A DNA stretch of 64,000 bases from Ceratopteris richardii (taxonomy: Eukaryota; Streptophyta; Polypodiopsida; Polypodiales; Pteridaceae), in the NCBI GenBank assembly GCA_020310875.1, contig CM035435.1, positions 69,807,955 through 69,871,954 of the forward strand. Direction: 5' to 3'. The number at the start of each line of letters is the position of its first letter. Position 1 is the first letter of the stretch. The notes beneath the pieces were generated by a model. It searched no databases. It was not told where the DNA came from and saw nothing but the letters and a program-made list of their open reading frames with translations. Shown here piece by piece: positions 23,743 to 33,955 of the stretch. The translations under genes and the position numbers were made by a program.

Positions 23743-23930
23743 GTGTTAACATTGTAATGGACAGAATAAACCCGTTGTTGTCCCCGTTACAACATTAACA
23801 TGAGGTAGATGATGAGTCAGTGGTCAGTAAGTGCACGATGACAGTGTGTGTAGTTAATGCCTGGATAGTCCTAGGAGCTAGATGGAAAGATGCACTGTCT
23901 GACTAATGCAGTTAGTAAGTGGAGATGAAT

Positions 23931-26225
23931 TCACAGATTGGGGTCGGGGGGTTTATTACAAGTCTTAGGTTGCCAAACACCATGGATGGCTTTTGGTCTT
24001 GGTTTTGTGGAGATTCGGGAGGGTTGCATGAGTAATTCTGCTGGGAGTTGTTGTGTCATTGGGACCCATTTACGAGTGAGTCTGTGCGTGCTTCTAGGTG
24101 GCAGTGTGTTCGAGTGTATTAGACAAGAGTGGGTGGCGGCTGCTTGAGCGAGTGAACCCTGTCGTGTATGATGTGAATTGTGTGGGGCTAGTTGAGCCCG
24201 CAAGCAAGCCTTAGGCACCCAAATTTGTCTTGATTGTGGGTCAGCCTTCATCGACTTCTTGGGTACCCAAATGGATTTCACTTTCTCAACAGAGGTTTTA
24301 GGAATCCTCTTATTAGCATCAAGTCGTTGATTACTAATAGGAAGTTGAGACCGTTGTTGCGACTTAGTTACGGTCGGCAGCTCGTCTTTCCGCACCCACA
24401 TTTGTTTCATCGGTTGAGTTGTTCTGCTTCGCACGTTCTTTTGGTCTCTCGCCTGGAGAGTCTTCAGTGATTGATCTGCCCTTAGTTGCTGCCTCCTTCT
24501 GGCCTTTGGAAAAGAAGGGAGTTCCATTGTGGTTCTAACTCCTTCTTTGAGATCTTCGTTCTTTTGTATCACATAGCCTTGGACAAGAACAGCATGGTCA
24601 ACTTCATGTGTACCCCTGGAGGGACCAGAAGTCTGTGCCTTTCCTAGTTCCTTGAGTGCTCCATTATTTAACTCAATTATAATTCTAGTTTGATTCACCC
24701 ATACCTGAAGAAGTCCACTTCTTAGGTTTAAGTTGACTGCTTGGTCATAGATCCAGTCTTGACCCAAGACAAGGGGTTCAGTGAGGTCCTCATCTTGACA
24801 TACTAGTACTTTAACTGTCATTGCCTCATCGTGAATATAGAGGGGAAGCTCCACCTCGCCCATGCAAGGGGTTTCCACGCCTCCCAATCCTATGAGATAT
24901 GCTTCCACAGGATTGGCAGTTAATTGCAACTCTTGACAGTAAGACAATTTAACAGCACTAGTGGCTGCACCTGAGTCAATCAAGGCTCTTACAGTCCTTG
25001 CACTCTTTCCTTGTCCTATATCTAAGGTTATGAAAGGACGTCGATCAGTTATCCTATGTGAGCTAACACCTGAAACTTCACACATAACCATGTCATATCC
25101 TTGGTCTGCATATGCATCTTGCCTAGGGTGCTCTCTACCTTGTCTTCTTAATTTCATTCTCCGTATGCGCTCTAGGGCTTCTGCTTGAGCTTCTTCTCGA
25201 ATTCGCTTTTCTTCCTCTTTGCGTTTCTTAGCAGTATTGAGTCGACTTAGCATTTCCTCTGTGAGAGGTTCCTGATACAACTTGACTCTGCATCCGCTGA
25301 TATAACTTGGGAGAACATCGCCTTCTAATGTGGCTAGTTGCACTGCTCCACTTGTTGAGATTCTGTTAATGATCATGGGTCCGTAGCCTCTCTTCTCCAG
25401 TTTCCTCGCATGTTGCTTCAGTGTGTAGACTAAAACTAAGTCGCCTGCCTTTAAACCTTTATCCTTAACGTGGGCATCAAAGTATGCCTTCTGTCGTTTC
25501 TTTGCTGCATATATCCCTGCAGCTGCCCTCAGTCTTGTTTCTCCTAATCGTTCAAGGTCAAAAAGTCTAGAGGATAGTTCATGACCCGTCCATTCGTGCT
25601 CTTGTGCTACTTTCAATGTTGGTATTAAGAAGTCCAAAGGTAGCACGGCGTTTTGGCCAAATACCATCTGAAAGGGGGTGGCTTGGAGTACCGTTTTGTA
25701 GGCGACTCGGTATGCCCAAACAGCATGGTGTAGCTGTTTGTCCCAATCAGAGCGTTTATTGTTCACTAATTTTGTCAATACATTGCATAAGATTTTATTG
25801 GTGCTTTCGGCTTGCCCATTGGCTTGAGGGTGATAGGGGGCAGACTTCTTATGCACTACCAAGAATTCTTGGAGCAGATTTTCAATAACTTCATTCAAGA
25901 AGTGAGTGCCTCTATCACTAACTAGCTCTATGGGTAGCCCGTATCTAGTGAATACATTCTCAAATAAAAACTTAGCTGTTGTTTGAGCATCGTTCTTCGT
26001 TGTGGCTTTTACCTCTACCCACTTTGTTAGATAGTCTGTCGCAACAATGATATATTCTACATGGGAACCCTTAGCTGGGGGATTAATAGGACCTACGAAG
26101 TCTATTCCCCACTTAGAGAATGCACGTCCACCCATCATAGGTTTCAGTGGCATCTCATCTTTACGTATTGGATATTGAGTTCTCTGACAGACATCACAGC
26201 GTTTCACATAGGTATGTGCATCCAT
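23931..26225 (-). CDS. Gypsy integrase fused to a second retropepsin-like domain
   Basis: An open 764-codon frame. Residues 1-16 hold the CC half of the zinc finger (CDVCQR). The integrase core has D42 (WGIDFVGP), D104 (LVSDRGTHF) and E140 (NGQAESTNK), the D,D(35)E pattern. A basic C-terminal region with GPMIINRI resembles the GPY/F module. A Lys/Glu/Arg-rich linker (about 320-370) leads to a retropepsin-like domain with ALIDSGAATS (D417) and PLVLGQDWIYD (about 480-490). The tail (about 560-764) is basic and repeats a WVPK-like motif five times. A protease after integrase is unusual; the canonical protease is upstream of RT at 35521. The frame actually began further upstream: an in-frame TAG (TGG in the consensus WWPT) lies at about 26240. 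Confidence 0.85.
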   Translation of the reverse strand: MDAHTYVKRCDVCQRTQYPIRKDEMPLKPMMGGRAFSKWGIDFVGPINPPAKGSHVEYIIVATDYLTKWVEVKATTKNDAQTTAKFLFENVFTRYGLPIELVSDRGTHFLNEVIENLLQEFLVVHKKSAPYHPQANGQAESTNKILCNVLTKLVNNKRSDWDKQLHHAVWAYRVAYKTVLQATPFQMVFGQNAVLPLDFLIPTLKVAQEHEWTGHELSSRLFDLERLGETRLRAAAGIYAAKKRQKAYFDAHVKDKGLKAGDLVLVYTLKQHARKLEKRGYGPMIINRISTSGAVQLATLEGDVLPSYISGCRVKLYQEPLTEEMLSRLNTAKKRKEEEKRIREEAQAEALERIRRMKLRRQGREHPRQDAYADQGYDMVMCEVSGVSSHRITDRRPFITLDIGQGKSARTVRALIDSGAATSAVKLSYCQELQLTANPVEAYLIGLGGVETPCMGEVELPLYIHDEAMTVKVLVCQDEDLTEPLVLGQDWIYDQAVNLNLRSGLLQVWVNQTRIIIELNNGALKELGKAQTSGPSRGTHEVDHAVLVQGYVIQKNEDLKEGVRTTMELPSFPKARRRQQLRADQSLKTLQARDQKNVRSRTTQPMKQMWVRKDELPTVTKSQQRSQLPISNQRLDANKRIPKTSVEKVKSIWVPKKSMKADPQSRQIWVPKACLRAQLAPHNSHHTRQGSLAQAAATHSCLIHSNTLPPRSTHRLTRKWVPMTQQLPAELLMQPSRISTKPRPKAIHGVWQPKTCNKPPDPNL

Positions 26226-26235
26226 GTGAAGGGTC

Positions 26236-26642
26236 GGCCACTAGAAGCCCGCAAATAGTATTGCCTTGATCACCCGATCTGGTCCAAAGTGTCCTCCTGC
26301 TACACCTTGGTGAGCAGTGTCCAAGATCTTGAGATACTCACTCTCATGGACAATTAGTCTCAGGTAACCGTCTTTACCACGTTTGTATAGATTATCACCA
26401 ATAAGTGAGTAATCCTGGGCTTCTTGTTCTAAACTCCTTTTCCTAACCAGGGTCATATCCAGAGGGAAAGATTTCGTTCTTAGGAAGGAAACTAGTGGTT
26501 CACTCCAATCTGGCACTATGGACACTTGATAAAGAGTGGCATGTTCCACAGGTGGTTTAGTGCAGCAGATTGGGCATTCCTTGCACAACTTTTGGACATC
26601 AGCTTCCATAGTCGGCCAATGCACTCCGAGTCTCCTTAGTGT
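26236..26642 (-). pseudogene. Two zinc-binding modules before integrase (left of insertion)
   Basis: Reads RRLGVHWPTMEADVQKLC with CPIC, the end of a first HHCC-like module, then the linker IVPDWSEPLVSFL and a second full module: YKRGKDGYLRL, AHQGVAGGHF (the two His) and, after a TAG at about 26240, WPTLHMDAHTYVKRCDVC (the two Cys). The first module starts in the RT/RNase H reading frame at about 32850-32594. The frame is split at 26642 by the coding-poor element. The stop is a Trp codon changed TGG to TAG. Confidence 0.78.
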
Positions 26643-27263
26643 TGGAAGTGAGGTAGGCCCTTAGGCTCATGTCACAGGTCCATGGTTCCATAGTTCCAGT
26701 CATGTACAACATTAATTCCAACAATCTTCCATATTGACAAAACATGAACATACCACAACTTAATCATACAAATGATGAGATAAAGATAGAGAAAGAATAG
26801 ACATCATGTGTAAGGTGTTACGTAAGCCAGCGCTTACTCATAGTATCATATATACCAATGTTCAATGTACAATGTGGGAGCATATCTCTCAACCACTCTA
26901 TGTGATGAGAAATGGATGAATGAGTGAATGTACAATGTAACAAACATATTCAGATGTATGGGCAGTAATCTGAATATACATGAGATGTGTGACCTTATAG
27001 GTTATAGAAGAGTGAATATGAGTGACTGAAAGAGGAAGGATCAGTGTGAACGGAAATCCTCAAACTCATGTGAACACACCTTCTTAAACACCTCATCAAA
27101 TATGCATAAAGCATATAAGTACTGATTCTCTTGTACCTATGCCAAATAGGACTCCTCCTGATATGAACGACACGACCTCCATAAACTTCAAGTAGTACCT
27201 GTGTGCATAAAGAGAATATGTACCTGAATACTTTAACATAAGATGTGAATCTTATGTTAAACT

Positions 27264-27467
27264 CCATCCAATGTCTTTGAAGTAGCCAGACATCTTCTTG
27301 TAGAAGATAATCTTCAACCTAATATCTTCCTGTAGAAGATAATCTTCAAAATCATGTAGATGGTCCCATCCAATGTCTTTGAAGTAGCCAGACATCTTCT
27401 TGTAGAAGATAATCTTCAACCTAATATTTTCCTGTAGAAGACAATCTTCAAATACATCCTGTAGATG
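27264..27467. repeat. Two-copy 102-bp tandem repeat in the LTR
   Basis: The unit starting ccatccaatgtctttgaag occurs at 27264 and 27366, with each unit holding two shorter copies of gtagaagataatcttcaa. The right LTR has the same duplication from about 31726. Confidence 0.85.
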
Positions 27468-27911
27468 GGCGATCCTCACCATCAAGCTGCTAATGACCAA
27501 GTCTTCTTGCCATGAACAAGAGATACCCTCCTCTCCATGAGGTAGAGTGTGAGCACACTCTTCATCTTCTCCAAGAAGAATCACCAAGAAGAACTCCATA
27601 GCTGCTCCTCAACATGCTTCAAGTTAGCACCATGGCTGCCCCATGTGCTAGAAGAAACACCACCTCTACTGAGGTCCAAGCTCTAGAAAGCTTGTGTTGA
27701 TCCTAGGTGAAGGATAATTCAAGTGATCCCAAATAGTCTCTTATATAGTTTAACTTCCTTGCAATAAAGCAGGATCCAAAAGCAATCGCTCTGCAAAATA
27801 ATACGATCGCTATGCGATAGTCTAAAGAAAAAAATCTATCTCCGTCGGAGTGCGCTCGCTGTTATGATTGGATAAATCAAAAGCATATGAAAAATCCAAA
27901 ACCTTCGTGCT

Positions 27912-27983
27912 GCGCCGATCGGGGTTTGAACCTGCGCCCAGAGGATGAGAGGTCGACGAACTAACCAAGGCGCTGGTCGCCGT
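27912..27983 (-). other. tRNA-like segment with A-box and B-box motifs
   Basis: Minus strand reads GCGCCTTGGTTAGTTCG (A-box-like) and about 40 nt later GGTTCAAACCC (B-box consensus), the layout of a tRNA internal promoter. The T stem pairs poorly and no clean acceptor stem is visible, so it is a degenerate tRNA or SINE-head relic, not a functional tRNA gene. The copy in the other LTR is at about 32374-32445. Confidence 0.6.
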
Positions 27984-28126
27984 TCGTTGTAGTAGAAAGC
28001 ATAAAAGAGGCTACAGATGCTTTTTGTGCCCGTCTGCTTGTGCGTACAAGGACTAAGTCAGGAGCTACATATGCTATTACTTCTTGAGTAAAATGAACCA
28101 AGAGGACATTGAAACCATGTTTTCCA

Positions 28127-31104
28127 ACAATCCCCCCTGCAATGGCATATTGGTACAACCTGGACTGAATCTGCAAACTTCATAAGCTGCAAACTATTAT
28201 AAGCTTCAAGCTTGTACTCCCGCACTGACCTTCAAACCTGAATTTGACTTTCCTTCAAAAAACCTGAACTTGCTGAATATGAACCATAATACTTGAGAAA
28301 ATATGCAAACTAGATATCCAATAGTGAACACATCAAGCAATCACTGCTTGACAACTGTAGCATGAACTGTCTCTGAACCTGCTATCTCTTGTCTTCAAAA
28401 ACCTGAAAACATACACTAGTATCCATATATTTGCATTTACCTTCCAAAAAAGTTTCTCAACGTACTTCTGCTGCGTCATGTAAATACACTAAACAAAATC
28501 AGGAACTGAATCCTGGAACCTGTGACTGACAACTCACAACTTAGTGTATTATGAACACTGCTGGTTCATCTCTGACTGTACTCAAGTCAAATCAACTCAA
28601 CTCAATTGAAATCAACTGAAATATGAGTCAAAGAAGCTATGATATCATCATGTCTTCATCCTTTAAATCCTTCATACCTCTTTCCTTCAGAACTTGGTAT
28701 AACCATATATGTGCGCACTTCTGAAATAAACCTTTCTGAATAATCAAGCTTCTCTTCAATAGAACTTTGGAACCTTCTCCTGAATAGGAACATCCTAACA
28801 GGAACTTTCTCCAAACATTCTTCTTCTTCCTTCTTTTTACAAAGCTGGAACATAAAGAGAACCTGACAAAGGAAATATAGGAATACCTGAAATAGGAATA
28901 CCTGTAGGTATGAATCTGCATTCTTTCACATATGGCTTGAAAATAAATCTTCATGTTTCATCACCCCCTGGATGACTTAACACTAGTATCCAGTATTCTT
29001 CAAATATATCAGACTTTATGAAATGTGGAACGTCTTCCTCTTTAGTGATCAATACTTGTATCTGAAACAAAAGTTTTAGGATCCATATTTTTCTGTAACA
29101 TAACAAGTATCTTCTTTTTCTCTGCAACACAAATCTGATAGAATCTGAATCTTTGACTTACTTCTTCCAATGCTAAGAACCTTATCAAACAAAGGATAGA
29201 CAATTGAATCATAAATACTCAAGATCATACAAGATCTATCCAAGATCAATGATCTCTCCTGTGTAGAATCTGCTCTTATCAAACCTTCATGTCTGAATGT
29301 TTGATTTGCTACCTGAATGTCTCCAAGTGTCCATGCTTCTCAAAAAGTTGTAAAACTTTTCTTCAAACAAATACTTTAAGGAATCTGAAATTCCTACTTG
29401 AACCATAAGTGGAAAAACTTCTCACCTTGAGAACTCCAAAAGCTGCAAGTTGATACTTCATAACTTTCATATTTTACCCAGGTGAAATGTGACAGTACCT
29501 GCTTGACTTTCTTTTGGCTAACTCCACTTCTCAATCAAGTGATAGGATATGATGGAACACCTTTTGGAATACAAACATGTATCCAAAAATCTAGACAATC
29601 ATAAAAAGTAGATTCTTCAACTGACTGGTACATCAACAAGTCTGAATTTTCTGAAGTTTTCTGAAAATATTGAATATGAGGTAACCTTTTCCAAACATAA
29701 AACCTCAACGCAAGTCTTCAACATCTGCTACAAAAAACTCTTTTACCTCAAGAGTTAGATAAAGAAGAAATATACTTCTCTGCAACTTGTCATATATCAA
29801 GTAGCTCTGTATTGACATTCCAAGAATTCTTTGAGGGAACATATAAGCTGCCTGCTTAAAAGCTTCATAACTCATATACATATGAGTCAAAACATATATC
29901 TGTTGCTTTTCTTTCTCTCAATGCAATTCTTTGTCAAATCTACTAAATCATGACCAAGTGTAATGCAAAACAAGAAACTGCTTCTTCTTTAAATAAGATG
30001 TTCTCGTAGACTTGTCTTTGGATGTAGAGGATAAAATAGGAAAAGTATATGGAAAATATGAGAGAAAAGGAAGTCTTACTTTTCTTTTGGAAATGATGGA
30101 CTTTCTTCTTCTGCATCTTTCTTCCACCTGATGATGTCAACATCTTCAAACTTCTCTTCCATACCTTTTGTTCTCTTCATCTTGAAGTAGCAAACACCTT
30201 TTGTTCTCTTCATCTTGAAGTAGCAAACACTCTTGACTTCTTCAAATGAACTTTTCTCTTCCTCTAATGTAAGAGTAAGAGATAAAACAAACATAGTATA
30301 CAAATGGAAGTGAATATAGAATCATGTTTTATCATCTCCTCATATCAAAATTCTGCTTCAAATGTCTGAAACGACTAAATTCACCAATCGTTTGTCTGAA
30401 TGATGAATTGCCCTTCCAGAGTTACCTTCTCTAGATACATTTGTACCTTGATATCCAACCAACTTACAACAGAAAATTGGCTGAAAAAACTCATCTCATC
30501 TCTGCACTTGTCTTCTTAGATGAACTTTCTTGCCATGAAAGAGATTTCTCAAAACTCTCTAGAAAAACCTCTAGATACCTGTTTTGATGTAGCCTTTAAC
30601 TTTCAAATGATGAAAGCGTATAAAAGCACTCCTTGAATTTCTTCAAATCTCTTCATAACTGCTCTTCTAAGATATGACCTGCAAATGATAATCTGATAGT
30701 AGAAAGTGATACCTGTGATTTGATGTTGATCTAATTTCTTCATCTTCTCTAAACCATTGTTCTTCCTTGAATTTGAAGTAGTCTTCTCTTCATCAATTCT
30801 GGGTCTTCAAACAATACTTTTGTAAAGTATTTGCATACTCTTCAAAAATATTCTGCTGCTAACAGATCATCAACTTCATACTCCACACTGATAAATACAC
30901 ATGTGACTGAATTGTCTAATTCTCAAATCTCTACTCATCTAGATTAAGTGTGTATGTCAAATGTCAAATGTTAGAAGATGCTTTCAAATCATATGTTGTA
31001 AATCTGGAAGTCTAGGAACCTGGAATTATGAATGAGCCTTATTGCATTGATGCCAAAGATCTAAAGTTCTGTAACCAAAACCTTAGTGCTCTGATACCAA
31101 ATGT
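28127..31104 (-). other. Interior of the coding-poor element
   Basis: No frame above about 105 codons and no domain recognised on either strand. The primer site is at the right end and a G-rich tract (28131-28136, minus GGGGGGA) at the left. A vestige of copia gag is visible near 30170-30350 by nucleotide similarity. A 34-bp tandem duplication of ttttgttctcttcatcttg lies at about 30166-30232. Confidence 0.75.
31089..31100 (-). other. Primer-binding site of the coding-poor element
   Basis: Reverse complement TGGTATCAGAGC, the initiator tRNA-Met type, a few bases from the LTR end at 31105. Its presence shows the element can still be primed although it encodes nothing. Confidence 0.85.
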
Positions 31105-32588
31105 TGGAAGTGAGGTAGGCCCTTAGGCTCATGTCACAGGTCCATGGTTCTATAGTTCCAGTCATGTACAACATTAATTCCAGCAATCTTCCATATTGAC
31201 AAAAAATGAACATACCACAACTTAATCATACAAATGATGAGATAAAGATAGAGAAAGAATAGACATCATGTGTAAGGTGTTACGTAAGCCAGCGCTTACT
31301 CATAGTATCATATATACCAATGTTCAATGTACAATGTGGGAGCATATCTCTCAACCACTCTATGTGATGAGAAATGGATGAATGAGTGAATGTACAATGT
31401 AACAAACATATTCAGATGTATGGGCAGTAATCTGAATATACATGAGATGTGTGACCTTATAGGTTATAGAAGAGTGAATATGAGTGACTGAAAGAGGAAG
31501 GATCAGTGTGAACGGAAATCCTCAAACTCATGTGAACACACCTTCTTAAACACCTCATCAAATATGCATAAAGCATATAAGTACTGATTCTCTTGTACCT
31601 ATGCCAAATAGGACTCCTCTTGATATGAACGCCACGACCTCCATAAACTTCAAGTAGTACCTGTGTGCATAAAGAGAATATGTACCTGAATACTTTAACA
31701 TAAGATGTGAATCTTATGTTAAACTCCATCCAATGTCTTTGAAGTAGCCAGACATCTTCTTGTAGAAGATAATCTTCAACCTAATATCTTCCTGTAGAAG
31801 ATAATCTTCAAAATCATGTAGATGGTCCCATCCAATGTCTTTGAAGTAGCCAGACATCTTCTTGTAGAAGATAATCTTCAACCTAATATCTTCCTGTAGA
31901 AGACAATCTTCAAATACATCCTGTAGATGGGCGATCCTCACCATCAAGCTGCTAATGACCAAGTCTTCTTGCCATGAACAAGAGATACCCTCCTCTCCAT
32001 GAGGTAGAGTGTGAGCACACTCTTCATCTTCTCCAAGAAGAATCACCAAGAAGAACTCCATAGCTGCTCCTCAACATGCTTCAAGTTAGCACCATGGCTG
32101 CCCCATGTGCTAGAAGAAACACCACCTCTACTGAGGTCCAAGCTCTAGAAAGCTTGTGTTGATCCTAGGTGAAGGATAATTCAAGTGATCCCAAATAGTC
32201 TCTTATATAGTTTAACTTCCTTGCAATGAAGCAGGATCCAAAAGCAATCGCTCCGCAAAATAATACGATCGCTATGCGATAGTCTAAAGAAAAAAATCTA
32301 TCTCCGTCGGAGTGCGCTCGCTGTTATGATTGGATAAATCAAAAGCATATGAAAAAGCCAAAACCTTTGTGCTGCGCCGATCGGGGTTTGAACCTGCGCC
32401 CACAGGATGAGAGGTCGACGAACTAACCAAGGCGCTGGTCGCCGTTCGTTGTAGTAGAAAGCATAAAAGAGGCTACAGGTGCTTTTTGTGCCCGTCTGCT
32501 TGTGCGTACAAGGACTAAGTCAGGAGCTACATATGCTATTACTTCTTGAGTAAAATGAACCAAGAGGACATTGAAACCATGTTTTCCA
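31105..32588 (-). repeat. LTR of the coding-poor element (right copy, 5' LTR)
   Basis: 1484 bp, same length as the left copy, with the same internal tandem repeat and tRNA-like segment. Followed by the agtgt duplication and then gypsy pol sequence. Confidence 0.9.
32374..32445 (-). other. tRNA-like segment, second LTR copy
   Basis: Same A-box/B-box arrangement as 27912-27983; one substitution between the boxes. Confidence 0.58.
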
Positions 32589-32593
32589 AGTGT

Positions 32594-33955
32594 CTGTAGG
32601 GTTTGTTGCTTTGAATAGTGTTGCTCTAATGCACCTACATGTGCTAATTGCAAACATTTAGCGTACTCATCCTCTTCCACACAACAGGCCAAGATCCCCT
32701 GATCTGTGTGCTTGTACATACTTCCAGCCATGATGTGATACTTTTGGGCTTTTAGTACCTCTCTATCCTGTGTGGCTATTACTGGGTGGTTAGGCCCGTA
32801 CGTCAATACTGGCACTAATGGCTTAGCCCACTGCGGCACCACTTCCAAATTAAACAAGTAAGCATCAGGAAGGTCATCTGACACTCCTTGTGGGGCTTCT
32901 CCAGATTTGAGCCTAGAGAGATGATCCGCTCTCAAATGAGTCCTCCCTTTCCTTACCACAACCTCGAAATCATATTCCATTAGTAAGAGAAACCATCTTA
33001 CTAATCTTCCTGTATTGCATGGCTTGTTCACTAGATATAACAATGCTTGGTGATCAGTAAAAAATTTAAACTTATTTGCAAGCAAATAGTGTCTAAATTT
33101 CTTAACTGCATATACCATGCCTAAGCCTTCTCTCTCAGTAGTGGTGTAATTTCGTTCAGCTGCATTCAATTGTCTACTGGCATAGGCAATTGGAAGATCC
33201 ATATTACCTTCACCAGTAGGTTGAGCAAGTACACACCCAATAGCATAATTGGATGCATCCACGTGAACATGGAATGGCTTATTCCAATCTGGTGTGGTCA
33301 AGATTGGTGCTGAACATAATCTTTGTTTAAGCTCCTGGAAGGAATTCTCACATTCATCAGTCCACTCAAAGTTAGTCAAAAGTCCATACAGAGGTTTTGC
33401 TATGATGGCATACATGTGTATAAACCGTCGGTAATATCCACAATGCCCCATGAAAGCCTGTACTTCCTTGACATTCTTTGGCCTAGGTAACTCGGCTATG
33501 GCTCTCACTTTCTCTTCATCAGTGGATATGCCATTCTTTGACACTATGTGTCCCAGAACCTTGCCTTGCCTGACCATAAATACGCACTTTTCTGGGTTCA
33601 GACAGACTTGATATTCTCTACATTTGTCAAAGATTTGTCTGAGTTCAGGAATATGGGTTTGTCTAATGTTGGAATGAGCACAAAGATCATCAACATAGAC
33701 TTCTAAGTTCTTCCTCAGGAACTCTTTAAATACATGGCACATCAGCCTCTGGAAGGTTGCTGGTGCATTGGTAAGCCCAAATGGCATTACTCTAAAGGCA
33801 AAAATGCCCCATTCTCTGGCAAAGGCTGTCTTATGCTGATCCTCTGGAGCAATGGCTACTTGATTGTAGCCCGAAAATCCATCAAGGAAGTTGTACACTT
33901 CCTTGCCTGCTACTCTTTCTAAGAGATGCTCTGTGATAGGAAGCGGATAGTTATC
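32594..33955 (-). pseudogene. Gypsy RT (catalytic part), RNase H and start of the first zinc module
   Basis: RT reads YNFLDGFSGYNQ, FRVMPFGLTNAPATFQR and the catalytic box LEVYVDDLCAH (near 33690). RNase H follows with PFHVHVDASNYAIGCVLAQ, YTTTEREGLGMVYAVKKFRHYL and FTDHQALLYLV. Then the linker VVPQWAKPLVPVL and the first HHCC-like module (AHVGALEQHYSKQQ) run to 32594, where the coding-poor element interrupts the frame. No second, archaeal-type RNase H domain is seen, unlike Ogre/Tat elements. The frame is continuous with the protease/RT segment on the right except for a TGA at about 33957. Confidence 0.87.

Larger units (their letters stand above)
26643..28126 (-). repeat. LTR of the coding-poor element (left copy, 3' LTR)
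   Basis: 1484 bp, plus-strand ends TGGAAGTGAGG and GTTTTCCA. Contains a 102-bp tandem duplication (about 27264-27467) and a tRNA-like segment (27912-27983). A longer terminus (TGTTGG...CCAACA) is possible, since those bases adjoin the internal sides. Confidence 0.88.
26643..32588 (-). mobile_element. Coding-poor LTR retrotransposon (LARD-like)
   Basis: Two 1484-bp LTRs (26643-28126 and 31105-32588) flank a 2,978-bp interior with no protease, RT or integrase. Orientation is minus: an initiator-Met-type primer site lies next to the right LTR and a G-rich tract next to the left one. The duplication agtgt (26638-26642 and 32589-32593) marks the insertion, which interrupts the pol frame of the large gypsy element. 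The LTRs differ at roughly a dozen positions, so it is fairly young and must have been mobilised by another element's enzymes. The interior at 30170-30350 aligns with the decayed copia gag at 6740-6796 and 14402-14490, and the LTR terminus matches the remnant at 15075, naming that copia family as likely parent. Confidence 0.85.

Noticed and set aside
22700..24150. Plus-strand ORFs opposite the accessory and integrase genes
   Set aside because: Shadows of the minus-strand coding frames, without homologues or codon structure of their own.
27912..27983. Functional tRNA gene
   Set aside because: A-box and B-box motifs are present but stems do not pair properly and it lies inside an LTR; recorded as a tRNA-like relic.
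28637..30303. Small ORFs of 60-105 codons in the coding-poor element
   Set aside because: No domain, repeats or similarity beyond the gag vestige; AT-rich sequence produces such frames by chance.
32594..33955. Second (archaeal-type) RNase H typical of Ogre/Tat elements
   Set aside because: Only one RNase H domain can be read before the zinc modules; the extra region matches the HHCC linker instead.
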